DNA of 64,000 bases from Imbricaverruca yamaguchii (taxonomy: Eukaryota > Arthropoda > Thecostraca > Neoverrucidae). Every line of letters begins with the position of its first letter. The first letter of the stretch is position 1. The stretch is taken from positions 310,001-374,000 of the forward strand of contig JAOTOL010001598.1 in the NCBI GenBank assembly GCA_034440575.1. Reading direction: 5' to 3'. The translations under genes were made by a program, and so were the position numbers. The notes below the pieces were generated by a model, which was not told the origin of the DNA, made no database searches, and saw nothing but the letters and a program-made list of their open reading frames with translations. This document shows positions 20,601 through 32,299 of this stretch, one piece after another.

Positions 20601-21682
20601 GGCCGGGTCTGGGGGTCCCACCTCGGCGGGGTCGAGTACCTCTTGCGCCTAGGAATCTCCCAGGTACCGAGTTATCCAGGTACCTAGGACGTTGGTCGTG
20701 CTCAAGAATGTCGTACCGGTAAAATGCCAGGTGGGGTGAAGACAAGCAGCGACAGGCATGCGCTTAACGGCATCTCTTCCAGGCAAAAAAAAAACGTTGA
20801 CCTTGTCAGACATTTTGGTCGCGCATATCACCAATGTGAGAGGCTTAGTACCCCACAAATGTCCGGTGGCACCACGGTTCCAGCCACTTTTAGACTTCAT
20901 ATGATTAGTGCATGTGAGAATACGGCGGGGAAGGTAAGGGAGCGGGTGACGCCGGGTTCCACAACTGGGATAATTGGGGACAAACCGGACCATTGGAGGG
21001 GTAGAAATCAGCATGGAGGTGAGGAATTTTACTATCAAAAGGATAAAAGACGAAACCTCTAACTGCATTCTGTACACAGTTATCCCGAAAATACGATGGC
21101 GCGTAGTTGACGAGAGGCATCACGTTAGGACGAGGAACGACGCGGGCTTCCGTAGCGAATCGACTGTAAACCCACCAGCAGTCGGTGGGGCCGTCCTAAA
21201 GACCGGTCCGTGCTGGGTGGGGAACGGCGAGGGTTACCGAGGTCAAATCTCCAGAGAAAGCCCATCGAATGATTGGCCGCCGCGGCCAGTACCTGCGCTG
21301 CCGGAGCCACAGAAAGTGGAACAGGAAGAGAGAACATGCAGGGTTGGCAACGCATCGCTGTCATCGTGCTCTACCATTATTCCACCCCATGCTCTCACAG
21401 CTGGTGGGCGAGAATTACTCAATGGTGTCCCACATTTTCGCTACTCTGCAGGAATGTCTGACCTGGCCACTGGGCGCAGGTCCAGCCAGTCTCCTGCTGG
21501 CATCACGGTCGCCACTAGCATTCTCTCCACGTCAGGCGGACACAAATTATGTGTCACGAGCAGGCAGTGCCCGACAGAGTCAGACACGTGAACCGCGACC
21601 GTCGGCCGCAGGCTCCCGCAGCACCGGCGCCAACCTCGGCACAACCCACACCGCCAGCTAAATACATCATAAGAACAGCTAG
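20601..21682. other. Intron 3, unique sequence
   Basis: No exon or element is recognised. Open frames near 20974-21661 have no motif and lie between two repeats. Confidence 0.4.
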
Positions 21683-21840
21683 GTTGGTTATTGGTTTTAC
21701 GACACATCGACCGTTGAGTCATGCAGCGTCGCCAATCTCTCACGCCGATTGGTCGCGGGCGAAGAGTAGCGACAGGTCAGACTCGAACCCACAACCTTTA
21801 GATTGTGAGACGAGCAACTTACCCCTAGACTACTCGTCCC
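21683..21840 (-). mobile_element. Full tRNA-derived SINE with target-site duplication
   Basis: On the minus strand the head reads gggacgagtagtctaggggt (A box) and gtgggttcgagtctgacc (B box), followed by cgcgaccaatcggcgtgaga and the 3' domain ending gtcgtaaaaccaataacc. It is bracketed by the direct repeat ataagaacagctag at 21669-21682 and 21842-21855, extendable by one c, as expected for LINE-type retrotransposition. It lies about 120 bp from exon 3 within intron 3. Confidence 0.93.
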
Positions 21841-21963
21841 CATAAGAACAGCTAGCGCTGTCAGTTTACATCGGAGCGAACACACACCGACCTCCTTCCA
21901 CAACACCTTCTGTGAATGGCACCACACGACAAACTGCAAAAGGCCCTTGACGCTACTACTCAC

Positions 21964-22176
21964 CCTCCTGGGTAGGTGAGGCTGGAGGAGGACCGCAGCC
22001 CCTTGCCCTTCATGCTCAGGTGGCGGCTGCAGTAGCCGCGCCGCTGCGACTCCTTGTTGCAGCCCTCCTTGCTGCACAGCCGCCGCCACTGCTTGCCGTT
22101 GAACTTCTTCCGGATGCCGTTCGGCGTCGACACGACGTCGCCCTTGTTGTATTTGTGCGGAGTGGCGGCGTTTGAC
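21964..22176 (-). CDS. cic: capicua coding exon 3 (C-clamp-like Cys/His motif)
   Basis: A 213-nt exon with the most diagnostic long-isoform block: [20 protein letters not shown], then QWRRLC and [17 protein letters not shown]. Three cysteines and a histidine in WRRLC...GC...GYCSRH form the C-clamp-like zinc motif of CIC-L. The surrounding residues are nearly identical to vertebrate and insect capicua as I know them. The acceptor CCGCAG precedes G TCA AAC, completing the AGG arginine begun in exon 2. The donor is CCA GGA GG before GTGAGT, phase 2. In GLUT4EF/HDBP-type proteins a C-clamp assists DNA contact; a similar role here is inference. No frameshift or stop is present. Confidence 0.97.
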
Positions 22177-23574
22177 CTGCGGCACGGAGCGGCCAATGCA
22201 AGGTCAAGGTCACAGAACCAGCAGACTGTAACTTATTCCGGCACTGGCATCTGTCTTGGCCATAACGAATGTGAGCCTGTGCTATATGTGATTTAACCAA
22301 GTTTGTATGGTTACTCGGGTATCAGAATGTGACACAGGGAGACCATTTAATAGCAATACCATCAGACACAAATATATCGATGATCATACAACCAAATAAT
22401 TATTCGGTCTTGGGAGCTATCCCGGCTCATTTTGCCACTGATCGAACGCGTTCATATGTCGTGCGCAGAACGTGGAAGGTGAAACAAACAATCAATCATT
22501 GGTGTGGCAAATGCTTTCGTGTTGTGAGGACAGCCCCACGCTCCAACGTTGATTTACCTATGGCGTGGCCCACTTCACATGGGCACACATCAACACCCAC
22601 GGCTATCAGCACACTGATGGGGTACCAGAAGCATCAGCCACGCGAGGTAGGTACCAGACACCAGGGACACGAGTCGCAATGGTGTGACACCGAACACCGA
22701 ACACACCAGCCCCTCCAGTGAGATAGCAGACACCAAGGACACCAGCGCCAATGCTGCGACACCTGACACCAGGGGCACCAGGGACACCAGCGACACCAGC
22801 GTCACCAGGCCTGTGCGGTGCAGCGCCGCTACACTCGTCAACATCATCGTTCCCTCGCGCACGGTCGGCAGCTCGCCGTTCGAGATAACGCTCCCAGTAT
22901 CGGTGACCTCATCGGGATGTAACGGGCTAATGACGACACTCGACCTCGCCCTCGCCACCGAACAACAGCCGTTGCATCACCTCGCTCGTGATCTCGCCCA
23001 GATGTGTGGTCAAAGGGGAGGGTGGCACCCTTTGTAATTGGACAAGACGTTTTTTTTTGGCTGATCATCCGGCTGTCAATCTAAATGTACCAAACAAATG
23101 ACACCTGAAGGGTCAGGCACCCTACATAGCTTCTGAGCGCGCCCCTGACTCCGCTGCCTGGCGTGGAGACTTTCACCCCGCGTTTTCCGTAGCATTATCG
23201 GAGTGCTGTTGCGTCCTTGTGGTCACCGGCACCGGGACGGGGGGGGGGGTGGGGGGACGCATTGGAGCAGCCGTCTCGCTGTCAATAGCCGGCCATAGCT
23301 GTCGAATTACCTTTAGCTGCGGCATTGCTTGCCTGCGGCTTCAGCCTTGATGCACGATTGGAGTCGGGGGCACATCTTTCATGTGACTCATTCACTAATG
23401 GCGAGGATATCAGCCAAATTGGTTCAATCGTCTGACCAGAGTGTTTGCTCACAATAATCTCTCGGCTAACATATTCAGAGCTGGTGGTGCCGTTGGGATC
23501 TATGCAACATTTGTTTAATGTGCGCTCAGATCTCGTAAACCCACCGAACACATTCCGATCAAAAATACATGGAC

Positions 23575-23840
23575 AGACTGGGAGAGCCATGTGCCACTGG
23601 TGCCACCCGAATACTCCAGCGCCGACCACAGCAGCCGGACGGGTCGTGTGCAACTGACGCCACTCGAGTACCAATCATGGCAGCCGGACAGGGGGAGACG
23701 TGTGCAACCGACGCCACCCGAATACTCCAGCGCCGACCACAGCAGCACGGCGGGGGAGTCGTGTGCAACTGACGCCACTCGAGCACCAGTCATGGCAGCC
23801 GGACGGGGGGAGACGTGTGCAACTGACGTCACTCGAGTAC
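23575..23840. repeat. ~60-bp repeat in alternating forms (120-bp period)
   Basis: Blocks gtgcaactgacgccactcga and gagtaccaatcatggcagcc alternate with ccgaatactccagcgccgac, giving about two and a half 120-bp periods. Confidence 0.85.
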
Positions 23841-24239
23841 TTGAGCACTATCACGGTCACGGATCACACCAGAGCTCTACCGCATCAGGACCGCCCACAA
23901 AGGCGGAACACACCGACGCGTCCACCAATCAGTAGCCAGTGAAAATCAGCTGACAACGACGGATCGACATCGCGCCGCACCGGATGTCCGCAAGCAGACG
24001 ACGGCCGGCGCGACCTCGGGTCGCGACTGGGGAAGAACCGCTTGACGTTATAATTACACCGGAACGCAGCCGGTGTGCCTGGCATTGGTCTCAGACAGGC
24101 TGCCCGTAACGTCACTCGCGACCATGTCCGCCGCGGTGGTAGATCCAGGGAAGCATGGGGGCGTGGCCCCTAGGCACAGAAGAGGCTGAAGCGGATAATG
24201 CACGCGTGCTTCAACATAGATTGTGACGAAGCACACAAC

Positions 24240-24870
24240 AAATGTTGCACTCCAGGGGGAGGGGCTTCAGGGAAGTGAAGTGAAGGTTCCGGGCCGACGT
24301 GAAAGGCCTCTGGGACGACGAAAGGAGCCACGAGCTGATGGAAAGAGCCCTGGGCCGATCCTCTGAGTCGAGGGAGTGCCCAGAGTTCACGGGCAACATG
24401 AAGGGCTGGTCAATGACAGAGATGGCCTCCGGTCGTTAGAAGGATTACTGGGCTGACAGGGGGGGAGGAGGCCTCTAACCGCCGGAGAGGACCCGGACAA
24501 CCGGAGGGATCGAGCCGATACGAAGGGCTCCTGGGTCGACGGAGGGCCCACATTTCTAAAAGAGGCCCCCGGCCTGACGGAGAAGGTACCGAGCTGCTAG
24601 AGGGCCCTGGGCCGGCATGGGGCCTCTAGCCGCTGGCCATGGAGGACCTCACCCTGCCGGAAAGGCCCCCGAGTTCATGTGAAGGGCACCTGTGTCGACG
24701 GAGGGGCCACAGACGCCGGAGAGGACCAAAGATCGTCAGAAATGGTTTAGAGTCTATGTGACGGGCCTCTGTGCCGACGAAAGGAGTCCAAGCCGTACAA
24801 GGGGCCGCCGACCCGACGGAGGAGACCCAAGCCGTACAAAGGACACCCGGCCTGATGATTCAAGCTGTTG
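24240..24870. repeat. Degenerate 27-30 bp repeat field
   Basis: Diverged units around gggcctctgrgccgacgg and gaaggg occur with variable spacing. They are clearly periodic to the eye but heavily mutated. Confidence 0.6.
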
Positions 24871-25689
24871 AAAGATGGGCCTCCGACCTCCAACTACATC
24901 CACATCGAAACCGGTGAGATGTTACTGCCTCTCGCTAGGGACTGAGCCTGGTCGCGCAATAGAGGGGGCGGGCCTTTGAGCCCTAGAGCCCCATTAGCTC
25001 CGCCGCCAGTCGTGGCAGGGTGTGCGGGGGCGTATGGGTGAGTGGATGGGTGACGGTATCGTTAATCGTTATCGCTTCGAGGTGTCCGGAAGACGGGGAC
25101 CAAGTTCACGTGCACGAGTGTGGCGTACGGTGCCGTTATCAAGTCAGAATTTCCTAGTGCCTATGTGACGCGGCCTGCCAGTGCTGTTCTCCCACCCGTC
25201 TACACAACTGCCATACGAACGGGTAAACAAGCACGCGAAAAGTCAACACTGAGGCGCGAGCAAGACGGCCGAGGCCGTGCCGAGCGCACGGGAAGCTATG
25301 CAGACTGCAGAGCCCAGCGAGAGGCACCGGTGTGGTGGCGTGCACCCCCCCCCACCCATCACCCCGTCACCGTCACGGCAGCTCGGGCGGGGGCACACGT
25401 TCAAGGTCCCCGTCCCCGGCTGCAGCCAGCCGGGCCTGGCCCGGAGCGTGGCCGATGGGCGCCATGACGTCAACGCCATTGAAATGCAGCCGATACGCGC
25501 GACAAAGCGCCGCGTGACGTCACCACGGCAGGGCAGCAGCGCGGCGGCGCTGACGGACCAGTCCGTGGCCCGCCGCCCGCCGCTCCGACACCGCGCGCCA
25601 TTGTTTTGTCGCGTGGATTTACGGTCGCTGCGACCCGGCTCGGTTTAATGTCGCTCCGGCTGTTTGCAATACACGCAAATCCCATCCGG

Positions 25690-25860
25690 GGGACGCTCAT
25701 ATACATAGACATAGGCGTATGCATAGGCGGACATACGCACACGCGCGTATGCATAGGCAGGGATATGCACATGCGCGTATGCATAGGCGCGTATGTACAG
25801 GCGGGCATATGCAGAGACATAGGCGTATGCATAGGCATAGGCGCATATCTTTTAGCACGC
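25690..25860. repeat. gtatgcataggc-type short repeat in intron 2
   Basis: Imperfect 10-22 bp units (cgcgtatgcataggcgg, catatgcacatgcg) form alternating purine-pyrimidine DNA. Confidence 0.75.
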
Positions 25861-26137
25861 GAACGCCTTCAAAGACAGGTGTACACAAGTGCGCATGTGT
25901 GCGTGCATGCGCAGCGCACACCTGTATACATGCATACATGATCACAAGAGCGACCAAACAGCCGTCTTGCGGGGAGGGAGCCGACAGCATTTCGATTCGT
26001 TTCGACGCAGCAGTTGATAACACATCTGCACATCCAGGGACAGCGGTATCGCATCACTGTGTGGCTTCGCCACCCACACGTGAACACGTGTGCGTGTGTG
26101 CGTGTGCGTGTAGGCGGGCGCGCGCGCAGCGGCGTAC

Positions 26138-26285
26138 CTGGGCGTGGCCGTCTGGGAGCGGGCCGTGCCCAGACTGCCGTGCTCGTTGAGGCTGGACGTG
26201 CTGCCCCTCGAGTGCATGGTGGAGCGCTTCACCTGCACCAGCGAGCCGGGCGTCAGGCTGAGCGAGCGGCTGCCGGGCGCCAGAC
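26138..26285 (-). CDS. cic: capicua coding exon 2 (Ser-rich linker before C-clamp)
   Basis: A 148-nt exon encoding GLAPGSRSLSLTPGSLVQVK and a following stretch with SRGSTSSLNEHGSLG and RSQTATPR. Vertebrate CIC-L has a comparable Ser-rich GSRSSSVASL segment just before the KKGDVV motif, so both position and sequence fit. The acceptor is TTCGGCAG at 26286-26288. The donor GTACGC follows CCC AG. It enters in phase 1 and leaves in phase 2, matching exons 1 and 3 exactly. It is separated from exon 1 by about 32 kb, so a further exon between them cannot be excluded, although direct joining needs none. Repeats of serine next to proline or arginine make it a likely phosphorylated linker (inference). 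Confidence 0.92.
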
Positions 26286-26324
26286 CTGCCGAACAGAGCC
26301 GCACCGGTGAGCAGATGGACACGA

Positions 26325-26645
26325 CACACACACATACAAACATACACACACGTCAGACATACATACAGACAAACACGTCAGACATACATACATGCGTACA
26401 TACATACATACATACATACAGACATACATACATAGACATACACACAGACAAATGCATCCATAAACGCATACATACATACAGACATACATACACGCCAGAC
26501 ATACATACAGACAAACACGTAAGACATACATACAGAAACATACACATAGACATATGTATCCATAGACGCATACATACAGACATACATACAGAGACATACA
26601 CATAGACATATGCATCCATAGACGCATACATACATACATACAAAC
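26325..26645. repeat. (CATA)n-rich microsatellite upstream of exon 2
   Basis: About 320 bp of catacatacagacatac with variants, lying in intron 1 about 40 nt from the exon 2 acceptor. Confidence 0.95.
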
Positions 26646-26754
26646 AGAGACGCGGGCGGACGGACGGACAGGGACAACATAGACGATGTGTGGTTTCCGC
26701 ACACGCCGGTCTTCAGATTACGCCGTTTCTGACGTCAGAGGACGACAGCGGAAG

Positions 26755-27130
26755 CCGGCCAAGTGTGGCAGGGCTGAGGAAGCCGGTCAAGTGTCGCCGA
26801 AACGGGGGGACGGCGGGGACGGTCAAGTGTGGCGGGGACGGCGGGGACTGAGAAAGCCGGCCAAGTGTGGCGGGGACGGCGGGGACTGAGAAAGCCGGCC
26901 AAGTGTGGCGGGGACGGCGGGGACTGAAAAAGAGACAAATGTGGCGGGGACGGCGGGGACTGAGAAAGCCGGCCAAGTGTGGCGGGGACGGCGGGGACTG
27001 AGAAAGCCGGCCAAGTGTGGCGGGGACGGCGGGGACTGAGAAAGCCGGCCAAGTGTGGCGGGGACGGCGGGGACTGAGAAAGCCGGCCAAGTGTGGCGAG
27101 GACGGCGGGGACAGCCAAGTGTGGCGGGGG
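26755..27130. repeat. 39-bp minisatellite, about 8 units
   Basis: The unit is ctgagaaagccggccaagtg plus tggcggggacggcggggac. Open frames follow from the period being divisible by three. Confidence 0.95.
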
Positions 27131-27357
27131 CGGCGGAAGTGGCCGAGCAGCGTCGCGTCGCTTGTTCAACAGCAGTAGTGCATCAAACGTGTCCGTCGCG
27201 GTGGCGTGGTCATTCGCGGCGGCGCCACTAGCACGATGCTCCGTGGCCGAGGCGAGTGCACGCGGAGACGCACGAGGCACCAGCGGCGCCAGAGAGAGAG
27301 AGAGAGAGACGCACGGAGAGACTTGATCTGGTGTAGTCTCTGAGCCGCCGTGGTTGG

Positions 27358-27420
27358 GGTGGTTGGTTGGTTATTTGGGCTTAGGGACGCATCGACTGCT
27401 TCGGTCATACAGCGCCCACC
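27358..27420 (-). mobile_element. SINE shared 3' domain, head lost
   Basis: The sequence ggttggttatttgggcttag, ggacgcatcgactgcttcgg, tcatacagcgccc is a near-consensus copy. Confidence 0.7.
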
Positions 27421-27679
27421 GTGGTTAGGGTGGAAGTCATTTGAAAGAGAAAGGAGCGGATCAAGCCCCTCGACACAAGTCAAATTCCACCCATTTGGGA
27501 GCAGAATTCGGTGACGATGGTGATAATTCGTCGGGTCGGGATGGCCGGCCAGTCAGTTGGTCCGTCTATGCAAACACAGGAAGCACATCATGCTCTATCA
27601 CCCGTGATCAGCTCCCAGTTGGCGGCCACGGCTGCCGGCGCGACGCTCCTAGCAACAGCTGACGCCGAGGCTGAGTCGT

Positions 27680-28385
27680 GTCAGCCCCCACACGGTGGAT
27701 CAGCCGGTGTCGAGACGTGTCGGTCCCCCCCCCCCCACAGCGAGTCAGTCGGGGTTGAGTCATGTCAGACCACCCACACACGGCGGATCAGCCGGGGTTG
27801 AGACGTGTCAGCCCCCACCCCCACCACCCACGCACCAGGCGGATCAGCCGGGGTTAGGTAGTGTCAGCCCACCCACATACGGTCTGTCAGCCGGGGCCGA
27901 CTCGTGTCCCTCCCCCTCCTCCACACCCACGCACGGCGGATCAGCCGGGGTTGAGTCGTGTCAGATCACCCACACACGGCGGATCAGCCGGGGTTGAGTC
28001 GTGTCAGACCACCACGCACGGCGGATCAGCCGGGGGTCAGAAACGCGACCGGGGGCGGGACACACGACGATCAGCCGGGGCTGGGTCGTGTCGACACCAC
28101 ACGGCGGATCAGCCGGGGTTTGGTCAGACCACCCACACACGGCGGATCAGCCGGGGTTGAGTCGTGTCAGACCACCCACGCACGGCGGATCAGCCGGGGT
28201 TGAGTCGTGTCAGACCACCCACACACGGCGGATCAGCCGGGGTTGAGTCGTGTCAGACCACCCACACACGGCGGATCAGCCGGGGCTGGGTCGTGCTAGC
28301 CCATCCACACATGGTCGGTCAGCCGGGGCCGACCCGTGCCCTCCCCTCCTCCACCCACACACGGCGGATCAGCCGAGGCTAGGCG
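27680..28385. repeat. ~43-bp minisatellite, about 15 units
   Basis: The unit contains cacacacggcggatcagccg, gggttgagtcgtgtcagac. Outer units are variable and inner ones regular. Confidence 0.93.
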
Positions 28386-30339
28386 CCAGGTGAGTGTAAC
28401 GGGAGACTCCGACCCGACCGATACGGAGCGGGAACGACTGGCTGCTCGTGTGGAGCTATGGTGGTGCCACCACCGTCGCACAACTGATTTACCGGGCTCG
28501 TCTTCCCACGCGAACTTAAAATGGCCGGTTAAGTCGCCAGACCTCCATCGCGATCTAGAGTTGCCGGCTCCAGGGGTGCAACCTCCACCCACAGCGAAGC
28601 TACTGGCTCCATTGATCCGAACAGGGCGCTGTTAACACTAGCAGCTCAGCTCCATTATACGCCAGAAGGTTATACGGTCGACAAACAGCTAATCCCGATC
28701 GAACTTCGCCGGCGACTGGCGACGCTGACCAACTCGGACTGTTGAACGACCCGAGGTGCTTTCAAAGTGATAGGAAAACGGGTGGCCAGCCGCTCCAGCA
28801 CAGGCGCAGCTGTGCACAAGTCAGGACAGCCACAGACGGTGTCTTTGACGCACTGGACGATCGCGCCGATTGGACGGGGTGCCCCTGTGACGCATTCGAC
28901 CGTCAGGTCATAACGTCGCCACTCTTTCAAGCCGGTCGGCGACGGGTGGAGCCAGACGCCAACTCAAGACCTGACCGTCTAAAACGACACGCTCGACCCG
29001 TCTGACCGTCGTGGCGGCCGTGCCGGCCTCCGCGGGCACCCGCCGTCCCTCGGAAACGGTCCGTCACCTCGACGCAAACAAAGAGAGGGTCGGTCGAGCG
29101 CACGGACGTCGGCATCCGCGGTCGGAAGCCAATAACCGGCGCGTGGGCATCGTGAGCAAACAGCAATAGCGCACGCGCGCCGGATCGCCTCGGGCGGGAG
29201 ACCACACAGCGCTTCTGCGGACAAACGGAGGGGCGCGGTCGACGCTGCACGGCAGAGTCCAGGCGGCAAGGCGAGGCCGCCTCGCCGCAAGCGCGCTTCC
29301 TTTCGGCCGACTCAGTTCAGTCGCGCTGCAAATGGCTACTGCCTCGCACAATCGCATACCATCACAGCCAGACACGGCTTCAGTGTGTCCAGTGAGTGCT
29401 CAAACACATACCGTCGCAGCCACACGGCCCCAGTGTGTTCGGTGAGAGAGCGAGCGCGATTGAAGGTGTCACTGTAGAGCTTTCACTCGAACCGTTCCCA
29501 GTAAGGCAATAAATACGCATTTTTCAATTTGGTAACGGCAACTCTCTGGATCTCACCAGACATTGGAAACTTTCCTGTGCCACCGAAGGCCCCCTATGAC
29601 CTTTGAGGCTCTCCGTGCCACCAAAGGGGAGCCTTATGCAGTGTTTAAGCGGCATGCTATTGCGTCCAGTGGCCACTGTGTACCCGGCGGGCCTTCGGTG
29701 TCATTCAATGAGAAACGACTTATGGCGCTTGGGGATACACTGCAAAGCTCCAAGTGTCCTCTTATTATTTTTTTATGAGCTGCCCTTGACATTTAAAGGT
29801 TAACAGCACTTCCCAGTGCCGACATCGTCTCCCGGAACGCTTCTGGTAGAGCCATAGCTCGTATGGCCTCCTGTGGCGTTCGAGGAGGCTTTCTGCGTCG
29901 TTCGGGGGTCTCCTATGGAGCTCGGGGGCCACACGTAGCGCGTTTGAAAAGGCATCCTGCTGCGTCTAGGAGCCACTGTGCACCCGCCGACGTCCTTTGT
30001 CCTTGCGTGAGCAGTCCTGTGACAGCTGGAGACCACACATTGGGGCTCGAGTGTCGCTAGAGACCACACATGGAGCCCAGAGCGTCGCTGGGGACCGCAC
30101 ATGGAGCTCACGTGTCTCTGTGCGCCACATGTGAGGTTCAAGGTGTCGCCGTGCTGCTTTTTATGGACCCCTTTAACGTTTAAGGTCAGCCGCATCTCAC
30201 AGGGCCTTCTGAAGTCATCGGATTGGTTTCTGAGGAATCGACGGGCCTTCTGTGGCAATTCGTGTTTCCGGCGGCGCCCAAAGGCCTCCCAGGAAGCTCC
30301 CGTAGCGCGTTAAACGGCGTCTCTTGTGCCGGTTAGGAG
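28386..30339. other. Intron 1, unique and decayed repeat sequence
   Basis: No exon is recognised on either strand. The right part (29560-30150) holds weakly periodic units around gtgcgccacatgtgaggttc. Confidence 0.45.
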
Positions 30340-31565
30340 CCTCCTGTCAACTAGGAGGCCTCCTGTTACAATGTGGCCTTCCGCCTCAGGGAGCCTGTGT
30401 CGGTGAGGGGTCTTCTGTATAAGTGTGTGTGAGGGGCCTCCTGTCAGTCAGGGCGCTTCTAACTGGCAGGCCTGTGCTGGTTGGAGGGCTTCCTGCGTGG
30501 GCCAAGGGTCTCTTGTATCGGCGAGGGGCTTTTGTCGGCTGAAGAGCCTCCTGTGTCATTCCAGGGGACTCCTGTGTCGGTCAGAGGACCCCCGCGTCAC
30601 AGGAGACCTATACAGCGAGAAGCCCCCTGTATCGATCAGAAGGCCCCGTGTCACAGGGATCTGTGAAGTGAGGAGCCCCCGAGCGAGACTGCTGAAAATG
30701 TATGGCCCGGCGTGGTGCGAACACCTCAAATTTCTTGTTCGATCTAGTTTTTTTTTAAGTACTGGCGGGGCCCTGTCCGCCTTGGCCGCGCATCTGCTCC
30801 TATGTCAGTGAGGTGGCTGCTGTGTCCGTCAGGGGGTCTCCTGTGTCGGCGAGGAGACTCCTTTGTTGGTGAGGGTCTTCTGTGTCGGTCACGGTCCTCC
30901 TGTGTTGGTCGGTGCCTCTTGTGTCCGCGGGAGGCTCTGTTGTCGACCAGAGATCCTCTGCTCAGTCATTTCGACCTTCTGCGTCGGTGATGGGCCCCAT
31001 GTGTCGGTCAAGGCCCCTTGTGTCGATTAGTGCCTCTTGTGTCGGTCAGTTCCTCCTGTGTCGGCCAGGGCCTCTTGCGTCTGTACGAGGAGCCTTCTGT
31101 GAAACGGTGGGGGGGGAGCCTGCTGTACCAGTCAGAGGACTTCCTTGTCAGCGAGGTTCCTCCTGCGTCGGTGAGGGGCATTCCATATCGATCAGGGAGT
31201 CTCCGGTGTCAGTGAGAGGCCATCTCGTGTTGACGACGGGCTTCCTGCGTCGACTGGGGAGGCTGTGGCGATTGGGGAGGCTGTGTCCATTGGGGCGGCT
31301 GTGTCGGCTGGGGGTATCGCGCCAATGAAAGGCCTCCCGTGTCTGTCAGGGGTCCTCTGTGTCAGTGAGACGAGCATCTGTCAATCCGAGGGCCCCGCGC
31401 CAACAACGGCATCCTGGGTCAGTACTTTAGTGGGTCCAGGTACTTCATCAATCGGGGGCCTACTATGTGAGCCAGGATCTCTTGGGTTTGCCAAGGTTCT
31501 TTTTGTGCTAATCGGGGAGTCGCCGGTGTTGGTGAGGATCTCCGCCGTTGGTTGAGGGCCCCATG
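30340..31565. repeat. Degenerate tcctgtgtcggtsagggg repeat field
   Basis: Over 1.2 kb of diverged short units (cctcctgtgtcggtcaggg and similar), roughly 20-30 bp each, gives proline-poor open frames without meaning. A related older field (ccacacatggagctc) lies at about 29560-30150. Confidence 0.75.
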
Positions 31566-32299
31566 TACATGTTTTCCGTTGCCCAAAGCTGGGAGGTGAC
31601 ACCCCCAGTTAGAAGGGACAGTGGGCGACCGCCCCTTGCCCTCGGATTCTACGGCCCTGTCTGTGGTGCTCAGTCATCATATTTCCGTGGAGACACCCTG
31701 TTTGCCTTCCTGTGGCGCGTCTCACAGGGGAGGGTGTGTCCCCTGCACACCTCTCTTTTCGAAAGAAAAGCGGATGGTGGAAGCTGTTTTGAAAATGAAA
31801 ACACCGGAACATTGAATAAGTGCACGTCTCGATAACACTTCCCGCCACCAACTCCCACCCTTTGCGCTCGATGCGACTCGCACACAGACTTGGAGCATGA
31901 AGCGGGACGTAATCGTCGCCCACTCCCTCGTGCTGCGGACACGGGGGTTCCCCAACAAGCACGGGACGCGCCCGCCCACCAACAGCCGCACGGCCTCCGA
32001 CAACGGCGGCGCTGAACGACGCGCCGGCACGCGGCGCCGGTCGGGACCGATGCTCTCAAGATTTCATATAGTAACAACTCCATGAACATAGACATTACAT
32101 GCGGACAGAAATAGGCGGTGGTCGCGTCGGCTCAGGGCCACATCGGAACGCCGACAACGTATCACTGACGTCACCACTAGCTTGGCAGTCACGCTGGGTG
32201 GGCGACCAGGCACCTGAATATCCTGCTGAGGTGTGGTCGGAAACACCATGGCCTAACTGAGCCTAACTGCCAAGCTATTTGTGACGCAAACGTGCATCT

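Larger units (their letters stand above)
22177..25689. other. Intron 2 body
   Basis: No exon is seen. It contains a gacaccagsgacaccag-type repeat (about 22640-22815), a 60/120-bp repeat (23575-23840) and a degenerate 27-30 bp ggcctcygggccgacgg field (about 24240-24870). Short CpG-rich stretches lie near 25250-25600. Confidence 0.5.
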
